Assembly: GCA_905479515.1 (NCBI GenBank)
Contig: CAJQMX010000192.1
Span: forward strand, 1-23,171
Length of the DNA: 23,171 nucleotides
Source: an uncultured Parasphingopyxis sp.
GTDB taxonomy: Bacteria > Pseudomonadota > Alphaproteobacteria > Sphingomonadales > Sphingomonadaceae
Direction of reading: 5' to 3'
Within the stretch, counting starts at the first letter, position 1; every line of letters begins with the position of its first letter. The notes beneath the pieces were generated by a model. It was given only the letters and a program-made list of their open reading frames with translations, had not been told where the DNA came from and ran no database searches. A program made the position numbers and the translations under genes. Below are positions 9,201 through 16,726 of the stretch, one piece after another.

Positions 9201-10459
9201 GCGAAACGCGTGCGCTGGAAGAAATCGAGCATATCACGCAACGCACCAGCGGTGCGGCGCGGTGCCTCCAGTTGCGCGGCGAATATATGTTTGTCGCCGA
9301 AGGGTCTGGCGGCTTCCAGGTCTATGACGTTGCCAGCATCGCGAACAAGGGCTTTTCCGAACGGATCGTCACGGCACCCTTCTCGCCGCTCGGCCATGAC
9401 ACCCAGGTGGATTCAGAAAACGCGACCTGCATGGCGCTGCCGACAAACCAGAATATCGCGCCGTCCCGTCAGGAACGCATGGCCAGCATCATGGTCACCG
9501 AGGCAGATGGCACAGAACGCAGCTTGCTCGATATCAACCGGGAACAGCGCTTCCATCCCATCTATAATTATGCGGTGGTCACCGACAGCGTAGAGGGCAT
9601 GTTCCTCGTCAATGTGAACACCATGGCCGATGGTGAGCTGCGCAACAATTTCCTTGAGCGCGCCGTGACCTGGAATGAAAATGGCGTGTTGAACGGGGCG
9701 CGCCATATCGTGCTTGGCGGCCATTACGCCTATATCGCCGCTGATGCCGGGATGGTCGTGGTGGATCTCGACAATCCGCTGGAACCGCGCCTTGTTACGG
9801 TGATCCCGCTCAACGATGCCCGGGCCTCCGCGCTGCAGTTCCGCTATCTCTGGGTAACCACAGCCGAGGGCGTGCAGGTTATCGATGTGACCAGCTTCGA
9901 AGAGCCGCGCCTGATTCCCGAAGCGACCTTCCCGCTCGCCGATGCGCGGCGGCTCTATGTCGCGCGGACCTATGCCTATGTGGCGGCAGGGCGTGACGGG
10001 CTCGTGATTCTGAACGTCACCAATCCCGAAGCGCCGGTGGAGCACACCCGCTTCGTGCGTGACGGAGAGACGCCTGACACCAATGACGTGATTGTCGGCA
10101 CAACCAACGCCTCGCTCTTCGCCTATATCGCTGACGGGGTGAACGGGATGAAGGTGTTGCAGCTGACCAGCCCGTCCAGCCAACCCAATTTCTATGGCTT
10201 CTCGCCCGCGCCAGTGCCCGAGCTGATCGCCTGGGTTCGCACTTCCTCACCCGCCCTTGCGCTATCCAAGGGTCTGGACCGGGATCGCGGCGTCGATGAA
10301 ACCGGCGGTCAGATGGCAATCTTCGGTCGCCACGGATCACGGCCTTTCACCCGCAGTGAAATGGAGCGCCTGTTCCTCAACAGCCGCCGGGTTCCTTACC
10401 GGGTGAGTGACGAGGTCAATATGGACAATTGGGTGGCAGAGGCTTTCGCCCGGCGTTAG
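6218..10459 (+). CDS. Giant decahaem c-type cytochrome with C-terminal LVIVD beta-propeller
   Basis: This is a 1413-residue exported cytochrome. A hydrophobic leader (residues 1-27) precedes ten CXXCH haem sites with first cysteines at C67, C89, C168, C343, C485, C637, C664, C783, C794 and C900. A His/Asp/Glu-rich insert at about 423-458, with six His, lies between the fourth and fifth sites and looks like a metal-binding or flexible loop. From about 1010 to 1315 there are repeated units of about 40 residues of the type YAYIAADAGMVVVDL and YAYVAAGRDGLVILNV. These are LVIVD repeats (PF08309), which fold as a beta-propeller and occur in surface proteins. The ATG at 6218 shares one base with the preceding TGA (TGATG), a classic coupling; a TTG at 6215 is the less likely alternative. 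It is the last gene of the operon, facing the minus-strand operon 3 bp away. It is likely the terminal cytochrome at the outer membrane or cell surface; a periplasmic oxidoreductase is possible. Confidence 0.85.
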   Translation: MTSWLSLPRIAMLLAAATILFAIIASPGGAAGGETAVVRDYVSAGVLADPSPRNQTQAEADAKSAGCISCHTASDELTMHASPAVTLGCTDCHGGNPEVALTNSALDYDDPAYLAVQYRAHVLPLYPDSWHFPSSANPNRSYTLLARESPEYIRFINPSDYRVVREACGACHIEVIEAAERSLMATGAMLLGGAAYNNGILPYRNYIVGNAYTRDGEPAAIVSPGDPHGTVTPEQAARGALPRLLPLPTWHVVPPGDIFRVFERGGRNIATQFPEIGIPNISGNIQRLEEPGRPDLRQSNRGAGTGLRISIPILNIHKTRLNDPFTWLMGTNDQPGDYRHSGCASCHVVYANDREPRHSLTYAQYGRDGQTATADPTINRLREGHHRTDAHEEPEVDVAMEPGQCGAAFDRVAASIRAERSSGEHHEDGTHGGDTHDSDADGETHDGVGGPDEEEHTSSAVPMDERERGHPIRHAFTRSIPTSQCMNCHMHQPNMFLNSFLGYTMWDYESDAPLMWPREQVYRTAEQMFAILDRNPEMAAVRGCWGDIDFVRNVTDLINPEARTTQFADYHGHGWNFRAIFRRDRDGNMLDEDGNILDPDDPELFRREGEGQFVEVGTNPGRSVHMMDIHAEIGMQCADCHFAQDSHGNGLIYGEVASAVEIGCADCHGTVDEYPTLRTSGPAAPPTGNNLTLLRNPDGQRRFEWMRDNMGRRILVQRSIIDPDLEWEVSLVRDSVDRTHPDFNEASARSKLMGRGGAESGVFEFGPGIAPEDRAHPDDEMACFTCHLSWTTSCGGCHLPIEANALTTSHQYDGLQSRNFATYNPQVARDQMFQLGRHQDTRGNIIAPVRSSSALVLSSTNINRERIYVQQPPISASGYSSQAFAPHFPHTVRRTETKQCTDCHLSEANDNNAIMAQLLLQGTNFVNFVGLNAWVGEEQGFQAVRVSEWDEPQAVFGSYLHRYAYPDYWRVHVEDHDRELREFRRGRIFDENLSGETRALEEIEHITQRTSGAARCLQLRGEYMFVAEGSGGFQVYDVASIANKGFSERIVTAPFSPLGHDTQVDSENATCMALPTNQNIAPSRQERMASIMVTEADGTERSLLDINREQRFHPIYNYAVVTDSVEGMFLVNVNTMADGELRNNFLERAVTWNENGVLNGARHIVLGGHYAYIAADAGMVVVDLDNPLEPRLVTVIPLNDARASALQFRYLWVTTAEGVQVIDVTSFEEPRLIPEATFPLADARRLYVARTYAYVAAGRDGLVILNVTNPEAPVEHTRFVRDGETPDTNDVIVGTTNASLFAYIADGVNGMKVLQLTSPSSQPNFYGFSPAPVPELIAWVRTSSPALALSKGLDRDRGVDETGGQMAIFGRHGSRPFTRSEMERLFLNSRRVPYRVSDEVNMDNWVAEAFARR

Positions 10460-10462
10460 CCG

Positions 10463-11326
10463 CTAGCTGCGGTCGCTTGCATGCTCTTCGAGAAGATAGC
10501 GGACCAGCGGCTGCATCGTTTCATCATAGCGCGCAAGCTGCACATGATCGTCGACATTGCAGAGATGCGTGATCAGGCCTTCACCATTCCAATAATGGAG
10601 TGAAAAGGCGGCGGGATCGGCCACGATCATCGCCCGGTTATCGGGTTTGGTCGGATCGATCGGCCTGAGGTCCAGCGCCACTTGCGGCGCGGTTGATGGC
10701 GTAACAGCAAGCGGTAGCCCCGCCCATCCGGTCAGGATCGGGCGATGGATATGGCCGGAGATCAAGCCGAGGATATTGTTGGCCGGGGCCAGTGCTTCGC
10801 GCAAATTGGCAACCCAGGCGGCTTCGGGCTCGCTGGTCATCCAGGGAATACCGGTTTCGATGGGCGGGTGATGGAGAACGACCAAGGTCGGCTTGTCCTG
10901 CTCCTCGGCCAGCCTTTCGCGGAGCCAGGCTGCGCGCGTCTTGCAAAACGCGCCGCCATGCCGCCCCGGCTCAAGCGTATCGAGGATAATCATCCGGATC
11001 GGCCAGCGCTCTTCATCGATCACATATTGAACAAACCCATCGGCCTTGGGCACCTCGGGAAACAGTTTCGCGAAACCATCACGGTCGTCATGATTGCCCA
11101 TGCAGGGCCATACCGGAAAAGGGCATCGTCCAAAGGCAGATTTCAGCCGGCGATAGCTGTCCGCATCGCCCTTGTCGGTAAGATCACCGGTGGCGAGCAG
11201 CAAATCAGGCCGCGGCTCCATCTCGCAGAGTCGCTCCAGCACCTGATCAAGCCGACGACGGTTGAATTCAGCCGGGTCGTCCGGATCGAAACCCAGATGA
11301 ATATCGGTTATCTGCGCTATCAGCAT
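10463..11326 (-). CDS. Class III cyclic-nucleotide-type phosphodiesterase (CpdA-like metallophosphoesterase)
   Basis: This 287-residue cytoplasmic enzyme (no signal peptide) carries the complete calcineurin-like metallophosphoesterase set: D8-x-H10, G-D48 in ATGDLTD, G-N78-H79-D, H152-H153 in VVLHHPP and G-H192-x-H194 in ISGHIHRP. This is the two-metal site and order of CpdA-like 3',5'-cyclic nucleotide phosphodiesterases. Other substrates (glycerophosphodiesters, other phosphoesters) cannot be excluded from sequence. It is the last gene of the minus-strand operon, 55 bp after the FHA-decahaem gene. The first gene of the same operon carries two cyclic-nucleotide-binding domains, so the simplest reading is that this enzyme sets the cyclic nucleotide level read by that flavoprotein. 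The ATG at 11326 has only a weak Shine-Dalgarno sequence. Confidence 0.85.
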   Translation of the reverse strand: MLIAQITDIHLGFDPDDPAEFNRRRLDQVLERLCEMEPRPDLLLATGDLTDKGDADSYRRLKSAFGRCPFPVWPCMGNHDDRDGFAKLFPEVPKADGFVQYVIDEERWPIRMIILDTLEPGRHGGAFCKTRAAWLRERLAEEQDKPTLVVLHHPPIETGIPWMTSEPEAAWVANLREALAPANNILGLISGHIHRPILTGWAGLPLAVTPSTAPQVALDLRPIDPTKPDNRAMIVADPAAFSLHYWNGEGLITHLCNVDDHVQLARYDETMQPLVRYLLEEHASDRS

Positions 11327-11381
11327 GGTGGTGGGTTTTCCCTTTCTGCCATGCGCCCTCCCTGTTCCAACCTTCTAACGT

Positions 11382-13220
11382 TTAGCGCTCTTGGCGGGGA
11401 TTTATCGCCAATCCCCCATAGTCGCGAACGCTTCGCGGTCTTTGCCCCCGGTTGTTCCTTGCCCGGACGAGATATGGTGCAGCATCGTCCGCGTGATAGC
11501 TGTGACACATAGCACAGGTGGAGACGATTTCGTCGCCGCTCGCCTCTGCGCCTGCATGGCAATCCCGGCATGTTTCGATTCCCGGCAACAGCACATCGCT
11601 CGCCTCCTCAGATTCCGAAGCGACATGGCAGGTCGAACAGTCTTCCGTTTCATGGGCCGCGTGATCAAACCATCCATCATGCATGTAACGGGAAATCTGG
11701 CGAACCGGGACGATGTCGAACGCCAGTGATGACCGGGTCGGTGGACGTACCACCTCGTGACAATCAAAGCAGGCGCCATCGCGGGAGAAAACCGCACGGA
11801 TTGCTGAATCGGCCTGGGCATAGCGGGTGCGCGCGGCAAACTGATAGCGGCCAACGGTTCGCGCCCGGCTGTCATCGCCGGGCCGGCGGCGCTCCATACC
11901 GGAAAGATCAATCGGACGGCGCGGCGATGTTCCGCGGTAAAAGGCCCGGATATCGGCAACCACCATTTCCGGTTCACCGTGTCGCAGCGTTCGGATCGTG
12001 CCGCCGATATTATCGAAAGCCAAGCTGTGGCACATCTGGCAATTGGCCTCCATCGAGATCGGCTCGAAGCGCGTACCGTCCGGTGTCGCGACATGGCAGT
12101 CCGCACAATCAAGCGCGTCGCCAAAGCCATAATCGCCGCTCAGTCGCTGCGCCATCCGCGCTACACCATTGGTGTCAGACAGATGCAGCTCATGCGGGAA
12201 TTTGAGGCCGGTATTTTCTTGCGGATCATCCTCGATGCTGACACGGCGATAGCGCGCCATGCCATTCTCGTCTGCCGGTCTGGTCATGATGCGCGGCCGG
12301 AATTCGGGATGATCGCTGCCGAAATCATGCGCGTTGAGCAGGCTGGTTTCCGTCAACCGGCTATCGAGATCAGTATGACAGTCGGCGCAGAATTGCTGGG
12401 GCGCCGCCGCCATCTCGCCAGAGCCCTCATGCTCGACATGGCAGGAAGCGCAGCTGCGTTCGGGGCGGTTAAAGGCTGTCGCGACGGTCCGCAGGAACTG
12501 GCGGCCAAAGCCAAGTTCTGGTTCCGCTGTCGCCATCAACTCTCCATCCGCATGGTCGGGTATGTCTGTGTGGCATTCCAGGCAGGCGCTATCGCGCACC
12601 GAAACAAAGGCCTCGACATGGCAGGACTGGCAGTCATTGGCGAGATTGGCATGTCCTTCTGACATTGCTCCGCTCACCCAGAGCGTGTCGGCATGAAAGC
12701 CATCCGCCCGCTGCTCGACACCCTTGCTGGAATAATAGGAGTAGATCGGGAAAGCGAGACAGGAGACGAGAACCAGCGCAACGAAAACCCAGGAGGTAAT
12801 CCGCTTGCCAGGAACCGTACCGGCGAGCGAGAACAGGCGGTGCGTTTTAATCTTATCCGCAGCTTCCTCACGGTCGACGGTGATCGCGATCTGGCCTTCT
12901 TCGCCTTCGCCATCTTCTATCCCGATGCTCAACCGATGGGGGCCGATGCGCACAGTCCCGCCGCGCACGGCGCTGATGTCTGCCCGGGTTGTTGACCGGC
13001 CATTGATGGATACCGGCAGATCCTCTCGGGTCACGATGGTGACCTGGGTTTTGCCCGAGCGCTGGATCGTTGCATGATGCAGCGTCACACCAAGGTCGTT
13101 CAGAACAATATCGCATTCAGCGCTGCGACCGACTTTCAGGGTATCGGAATCGACCGTCCGGGCTCGGATGATCTCCCGACCTCCCGACGTCCGCGTACGA
13201 TATTTGACGACAAAGCTCAT
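11382..13220 (-). CDS. FHA domain - membrane helix - decahaem cytochrome fusion
   Basis: This 612-residue protein has three parts. Residues 1-110 form an FHA domain, the phosphothreonine-recognition fold, with G31-R32-S33, C-D37-I-V-L and T46-L-H-H49-A, the last in place of the common S-R-x-H-A. A basic stretch (K123-R140) leads into one membrane helix at about 141-163. The rest carries ten CXXCH sites, the first at C197-H201 and the last at C569-H573. Haem attachment requires a periplasmic C-terminus, and the basic residues before the helix agree with FHA inside and haems outside. The same frame opens further upstream, to 13283, but the ATG at 13220 is preceded by AGGGGTG and lies 7 bp after the cytochrome b stop, so I start there. 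It probably takes electrons from the adjacent cytochrome b and passes them to periplasmic cytochromes, with FHA as a regulatory or docking module. Confidence 0.88.
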   Translation of the reverse strand: MSFVVKYRTRTSGGREIIRARTVDSDTLKVGRSAECDIVLNDLGVTLHHATIQRSGKTQVTIVTREDLPVSINGRSTTRADISAVRGGTVRIGPHRLSIGIEDGEGEEGQIAITVDREEAADKIKTHRLFSLAGTVPGKRITSWVFVALVLVSCLAFPIYSYYSSKGVEQRADGFHADTLWVSGAMSEGHANLANDCQSCHVEAFVSVRDSACLECHTDIPDHADGELMATAEPELGFGRQFLRTVATAFNRPERSCASCHVEHEGSGEMAAAPQQFCADCHTDLDSRLTETSLLNAHDFGSDHPEFRPRIMTRPADENGMARYRRVSIEDDPQENTGLKFPHELHLSDTNGVARMAQRLSGDYGFGDALDCADCHVATPDGTRFEPISMEANCQMCHSLAFDNIGGTIRTLRHGEPEMVVADIRAFYRGTSPRRPIDLSGMERRRPGDDSRARTVGRYQFAARTRYAQADSAIRAVFSRDGACFDCHEVVRPPTRSSLAFDIVPVRQISRYMHDGWFDHAAHETEDCSTCHVASESEEASDVLLPGIETCRDCHAGAEASGDEIVSTCAMCHSYHADDAAPYLVRARNNRGQRPRSVRDYGGLAINPRQER

Positions 13221-13227
13221 CGCACCC

Positions 13228-14139
13228 CTACCAGTAAAAAAATACGCTGATGATATGCGCAGACAGAGCCGCAAGCAGCGCAAAGGTCATCGGAACATGG
13301 ATATATAGCCAGATCTGCAGCAACGCCTTGATCCGTAAATGCCGGCGGATTCTTGAAAGCGCGGCCTGTTTGCGCACCAACAATGCTTCCAGCCGGTCAT
13401 ATAATTCGTCAAGCGAGCGATCTCCGCGCGTCGATCGCGACCGAAAGTCTGCAAGCGCGCGCGCCGTTTTTCCGCCGCTATATTTGCCGCTCAGCCGTTG
13501 CCAGACGCCCCCGTCAAATGCCGTTTCAGCAATGGCCTCCTGAACGATCGCCGCGTCCGTGGCATCAAGGGGCTGCGCGGCATCAAAGAGCTGGCGATCA
13601 ATATCCGTCACCGTTTCCAGCATCTGCGCTTCGGTCGTTTCATCCCGATTGCTGCTGAGCTGGCGCGGCAAAATCCCATAGACCGTTATGCCGAAAATGC
13701 CGGTGACGATGACGATCATCATCAACACCCAGGCGAGCGTGTGCACGTTCCAGCCAAGCTGGAAACCGGTGTGCAATGTTCCGATCACGATCAGCGACAG
13801 GCCGAGATAGACATGCGCCGATGTCCATCCTTTGAGCGACCAGCGGCCCGGTGTCATCGCGCGCTTGCGCACACCGAGCGTGGTGAGCCAAAGGATCAGG
13901 CCGACGCCGGCGGTGCCAAGCGTATAACCGAGCCAGCTTCCGCCATTGTGCCGGGGCTCCACGTCAATCAGCAGATAGGCAATGATCAGCGTGACAGAAA
14001 TGCCAAGCGCCATTTTTCCCCAATAGCTGCGGCGATATCTCCACACGCCTTCGTGCCGGGCGCCTGACGAAACACTGCTACGCTCGCCTTCATCGACATC
14101 GGTGAAATCCGTGTCCACATCTGCTCCCCGGGTCGCCAT
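13228..14139 (-). CDS. Dihaem membrane cytochrome b-like protein, five helices
   Basis: This 303-residue integral membrane protein has helices at about 43-61, 69-90, 107-127, 132-157 and 273-302. Helices 3 and 5 each carry an H-X13-H pair (H109/H123 and H281/H295), the spacing that lets a helix ligate one haem b near each face of the membrane, as in cytochrome bc and ferric-reductase-type proteins. H133 opens helix 4. A hydrophilic acidic/basic segment of about 110 residues (160-272) separates helices 4 and 5, an unusual insertion that probably lies in the cytoplasm and could dock the neighbouring ferredoxin. I cannot assign it to a named cytochrome b family. It is the second gene of the operon, 2 bp after the flavoprotein-ferredoxin gene and 7 bp before the FHA-decahaem gene. 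The expected role is to carry electrons across the inner membrane, with or without quinone. Confidence 0.78.
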   Translation of the reverse strand: MATRGADVDTDFTDVDEGERSSVSSGARHEGVWRYRRSYWGKMALGISVTLIIAYLLIDVEPRHNGGSWLGYTLGTAGVGLILWLTTLGVRKRAMTPGRWSLKGWTSAHVYLGLSLIVIGTLHTGFQLGWNVHTLAWVLMMIVIVTGIFGITVYGILPRQLSSNRDETTEAQMLETVTDIDRQLFDAAQPLDATDAAIVQEAIAETAFDGGVWQRLSGKYSGGKTARALADFRSRSTRGDRSLDELYDRLEALLVRKQAALSRIRRHLRIKALLQIWLYIHVPMTFALLAALSAHIISVFFYW

Positions 14140-14141
14140 GC

Positions 14142-16586
14142 TCAGCCTTGCTCCGTTTCAAGCCGGGCAACCGACAGGAATTCTTCCGGTGCAACACGAA
14201 TGGCGGCGCCCGTCGGGCATGCCCGAACACAGGCCGGGCCGCCCTTTATCCCTGCACACATATCGCATTTGATCGCCTGTTTCGGAGTGTCGTCGGACAC
14301 CCGGTCTGCTATCCAGTCCTGGTCCGGTTCACCTGGCCCCGGCCCGGCCCCAAAAAACAGCCAGCTTAACAGGGACGGCTTGGGCGGCGGCACTTTTTCC
14401 ATGCGGATCACGCCATAAGGGCAGTTCCGCTGGCAATTGCCGCACCCGATACAGGTATCGTCGATAAACACTTCGCCGTCATCGCCGCGATGGATGGCGT
14501 TGGGCGGGCAATCGGCCATGCAGTGCGGATGCTCGCAATGCCGGCAGCTGGTGGGAACATGGAGATGGGCATAGGTCCGCCCGGCTTCGCGATTGAGCCG
14601 CGATAGCCCGTCATGGCTGTCGGCACAGGCCTTCTCGCAATTGTCACACCCGACACAGAGATTTTCGTCGATCAGCAAAACATCCGTGGCCTCGCCAATG
14701 CCGTTCTCGACAAGGAAGGAGGAAACCGAGCTGTACATATCGACAACGCCGGAGAAACTGTCCTTCTTCGCCTCGACGAAATTGTTGATATTCTCGCGCG
14801 CTTCCACTTTCTCTCGGGCCGTTGCGAGCAGCTTGGGGTTTTTCTCAAGCAGCGCGCGGAAGGCATGGCCATCCACCTTGATGACTTCCGATTTGATCGC
14901 CGCGCGCACCGTCGCGGTGCGGGGATTATCATCCAGAACCGCCATCTCGCCGACATAGGAACCGGCCGGCAGATAGGAGAGGAAAACGGGTTTGCGCCCG
15001 ACCATCTTCTCGACGACCATGGAACCGGAGCGGATCACATACAGATCAATGCCGGTATCGCCCTCTTCGATGATTGCCTCGCCAGCCTTGACTGTCATGA
15101 TCTCGGCACTTTCGACAATATCGGCGACATCCTCCTTCGTCAGACCGGAGCCAAACATCTGCAGCAATTGCCGTTCGGTGGCGATGCGCGCGATGGCCGC
15201 TTTTGCCGGAGGAACCTGGCTCTGCAGCTTGAGGGCCGCCATGCGCGGTATCTCGACGCAGATAGCGTCTTCCGCCGCAACGACGGTCGATCCGCGGCGA
15301 CGCCCGGATACCAGGCCCACTTCACCGACGATCGATCCGCATTCGATTCCCACCGTTTTTGACGGATCATCGGGATCCACCTGAACGAGCACAGACCCTT
15401 CAGCGATGGCAAATAAGGAGGACCCGGGATCGGCGCGGTCAAACAGCGTCTCTCCGCGCCGATAGGCCCGGACTTCACTGTCGAGCATGAACTCGCGCAT
15501 CTGTAGCGGTGTCATCGGCTCGAGAATGGTGATATTGCTGCGCAGGAATTCGAGCCATTCGTCGACGCTCTTGCGGCCCGGCAGATTCTTGAACTTGGCT
15601 TCGAGGATCGGTTCATCAGCAGGTTTCAGCGTCGTGTTGCCGTTGATGAACTCGACCACGTCATGGCCCTGGTTCATGCAATGCTTGATCAGCGGATAGC
15701 CAGCCAGAGCGCCGATTACATAGACGCCCTTCTTGCTGCTTTCGAAGGTCGGCGACAGCACCGGAAAGGCATTGCGGTCCGGCCCGGAAAATTCCGCACC
15801 GCACGCTTCAACAAATTTACGCGGCGGAGCCGAGCCCATCCGCGCGATAACGCGGTCGCAGCGTATCTTGGTTTCGCCGTCGCGCGTGTCAAAGGTGATC
15901 TCACCCTTGCCGATATGCGATGCGGTGGTTTCTGTGAGGATATTGATCCGCCCGGCATCGCCCGCCGCCAGCAACGCTTTTACATTGGCTCCCTTGGCCG
16001 TCGCGAATTCGGGGCCTCGGTTCACGAGCGTGACGCTGTTATTCTGTTCAGGGTCGGCAGCAAGGCCAAGCGCATTCTCAATACCCGCATCACCGCCACC
16101 GATAACCGTGATATGCTCATCAACATATTCACCGGGGTCATCGAGCGTGTATTGCACCACCGCTCCATCACCCACCGGGCAGCGGACGAGATTGGGATTG
16201 CCCTGTGTGCCGATTGCGAGAATGATATTTTCGGCGGTGATTGTCTCGCCATCGGCAAAGGCGATCTGGAAATTGCCAACCTCACCCTCAACAGATGTTA
16301 CCTCTGAATTAAGCCGCACATTGACATCATGGCCGGCGGTTTGCTCATCCCATGTCCCGAGCACGACTTCGCGCTTTCCAGCTTCGAAATCGATATCCGA
16401 GCGCAGCACGAGCTGGCTCGGCGTGGCCATCACATGCTTGCCCTTCTGATATTTATAGATCGTATCGGAAAGATGGTCGGTCTTCTCGATCAGAATGTGC
16501 GACAGACCCAGCTGCGCCGCACGCGATGCCGCGCTCAGGCCAGCTGGTCCCGATCCAATGATAGCGATACGATACGCGTCCGCCAA
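14142..16586 (-). CDS. Flavoprotein - two cyclic-nucleotide domains - four [4Fe-4S] ferredoxin fusion
   Basis: This is an 814-residue soluble protein with three modules. Residues 1-320 form a pyridine-nucleotide-disulphide-oxidoreductase-type fold: the FAD motif GSGPAG at 11-16 and the NAD(P) motif VIGGGDAG near 160. It has no CXXC redox pair, so it is closer to YpdA-like flavoproteins than to thioredoxin reductase. Residues about 355-472 and 473-592 are two cyclic-nucleotide-binding domains. The second has an almost canonical phosphate-binding cassette (VGEMAVLDDNPRTATV); the first is less regular (VGEVGLVSGRRRGSTV). From about 641 to 800 lie four cysteine clusters: CVGCDNCEKAC, CRHCEHPHCMADCP, CIGCGNCQRNCP, and CDMC followed by CVRACP. 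This is the DmsB/NrfC/HybA-like four-cluster pattern. The start is TTG at 16586, preceded by GGGGGA; the frame has a TAG four codons upstream and no ATG between. It is the first gene of the operon and probably the cytoplasmic NAD(P)H entry or exit point, gated by cyclic nucleotide. Confidence 0.88.
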   Translation of the reverse strand: MADAYRIAIIGSGPAGLSAASRAAQLGLSHILIEKTDHLSDTIYKYQKGKHVMATPSQLVLRSDIDFEAGKREVVLGTWDEQTAGHDVNVRLNSEVTSVEGEVGNFQIAFADGETITAENIILAIGTQGNPNLVRCPVGDGAVVQYTLDDPGEYVDEHITVIGGGDAGIENALGLAADPEQNNSVTLVNRGPEFATAKGANVKALLAAGDAGRINILTETTASHIGKGEITFDTRDGETKIRCDRVIARMGSAPPRKFVEACGAEFSGPDRNAFPVLSPTFESSKKGVYVIGALAGYPLIKHCMNQGHDVVEFINGNTTLKPADEPILEAKFKNLPGRKSVDEWLEFLRSNITILEPMTPLQMREFMLDSEVRAYRRGETLFDRADPGSSLFAIAEGSVLVQVDPDDPSKTVGIECGSIVGEVGLVSGRRRGSTVVAAEDAICVEIPRMAALKLQSQVPPAKAAIARIATERQLLQMFGSGLTKEDVADIVESAEIMTVKAGEAIIEEGDTGIDLYVIRSGSMVVEKMVGRKPVFLSYLPAGSYVGEMAVLDDNPRTATVRAAIKSEVIKVDGHAFRALLEKNPKLLATAREKVEARENINNFVEAKKDSFSGVVDMYSSVSSFLVENGIGEATDVLLIDENLCVGCDNCEKACADSHDGLSRLNREAGRTYAHLHVPTSCRHCEHPHCMADCPPNAIHRGDDGEVFIDDTCIGCGNCQRNCPYGVIRMEKVPPPKPSLLSWLFFGAGPGPGEPDQDWIADRVSDDTPKQAIKCDMCAGIKGGPACVRACPTGAAIRVAPEEFLSVARLETEQG

Positions 16587-16726
16587 ATGATCCCCCTATC
16601 GTTCAGCTTCCTTGTTGATGGCCGGGATTATCCCATTTCCATCCATTTGATCTGTGCGCCCTGACACACCCTATCATCTTTGAACGGACAAGCTAGATAG
16701 GATCGGGATTTTTATGAAGGATGGCA
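16587..16726. promoter_or_regulatory. Divergent control region between the redox operon and the CcmI-like gene
   Basis: About 140 bp separates two divergent genes, so both promoters must lie here. A small perfect inverted repeat, GGGAT-T-ATCCC, sits at 16624-16634; on the minus strand it contains GATAAT, 5 of 6 to a -10 box, but I see no good -35 in front of it. On the plus strand TTGATC (16647-16652) and TATCAT (16672-16677) are 19 bp apart, a loose promoter match. AAGGA at 16717-16721 is the ribosome binding site of the CcmI-like gene. Placement of the promoters is inference. Confidence 0.3.

Noticed and set aside
13221..13283. Upstream extension of the FHA-decahaem frame to a start at 13283
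   Set aside because: It would overlap the cytochrome b gene by over 50 bp and place 21 unrelated residues before the FHA domain; the ATG at 13220 has a good ribosome binding site and the usual spacing.
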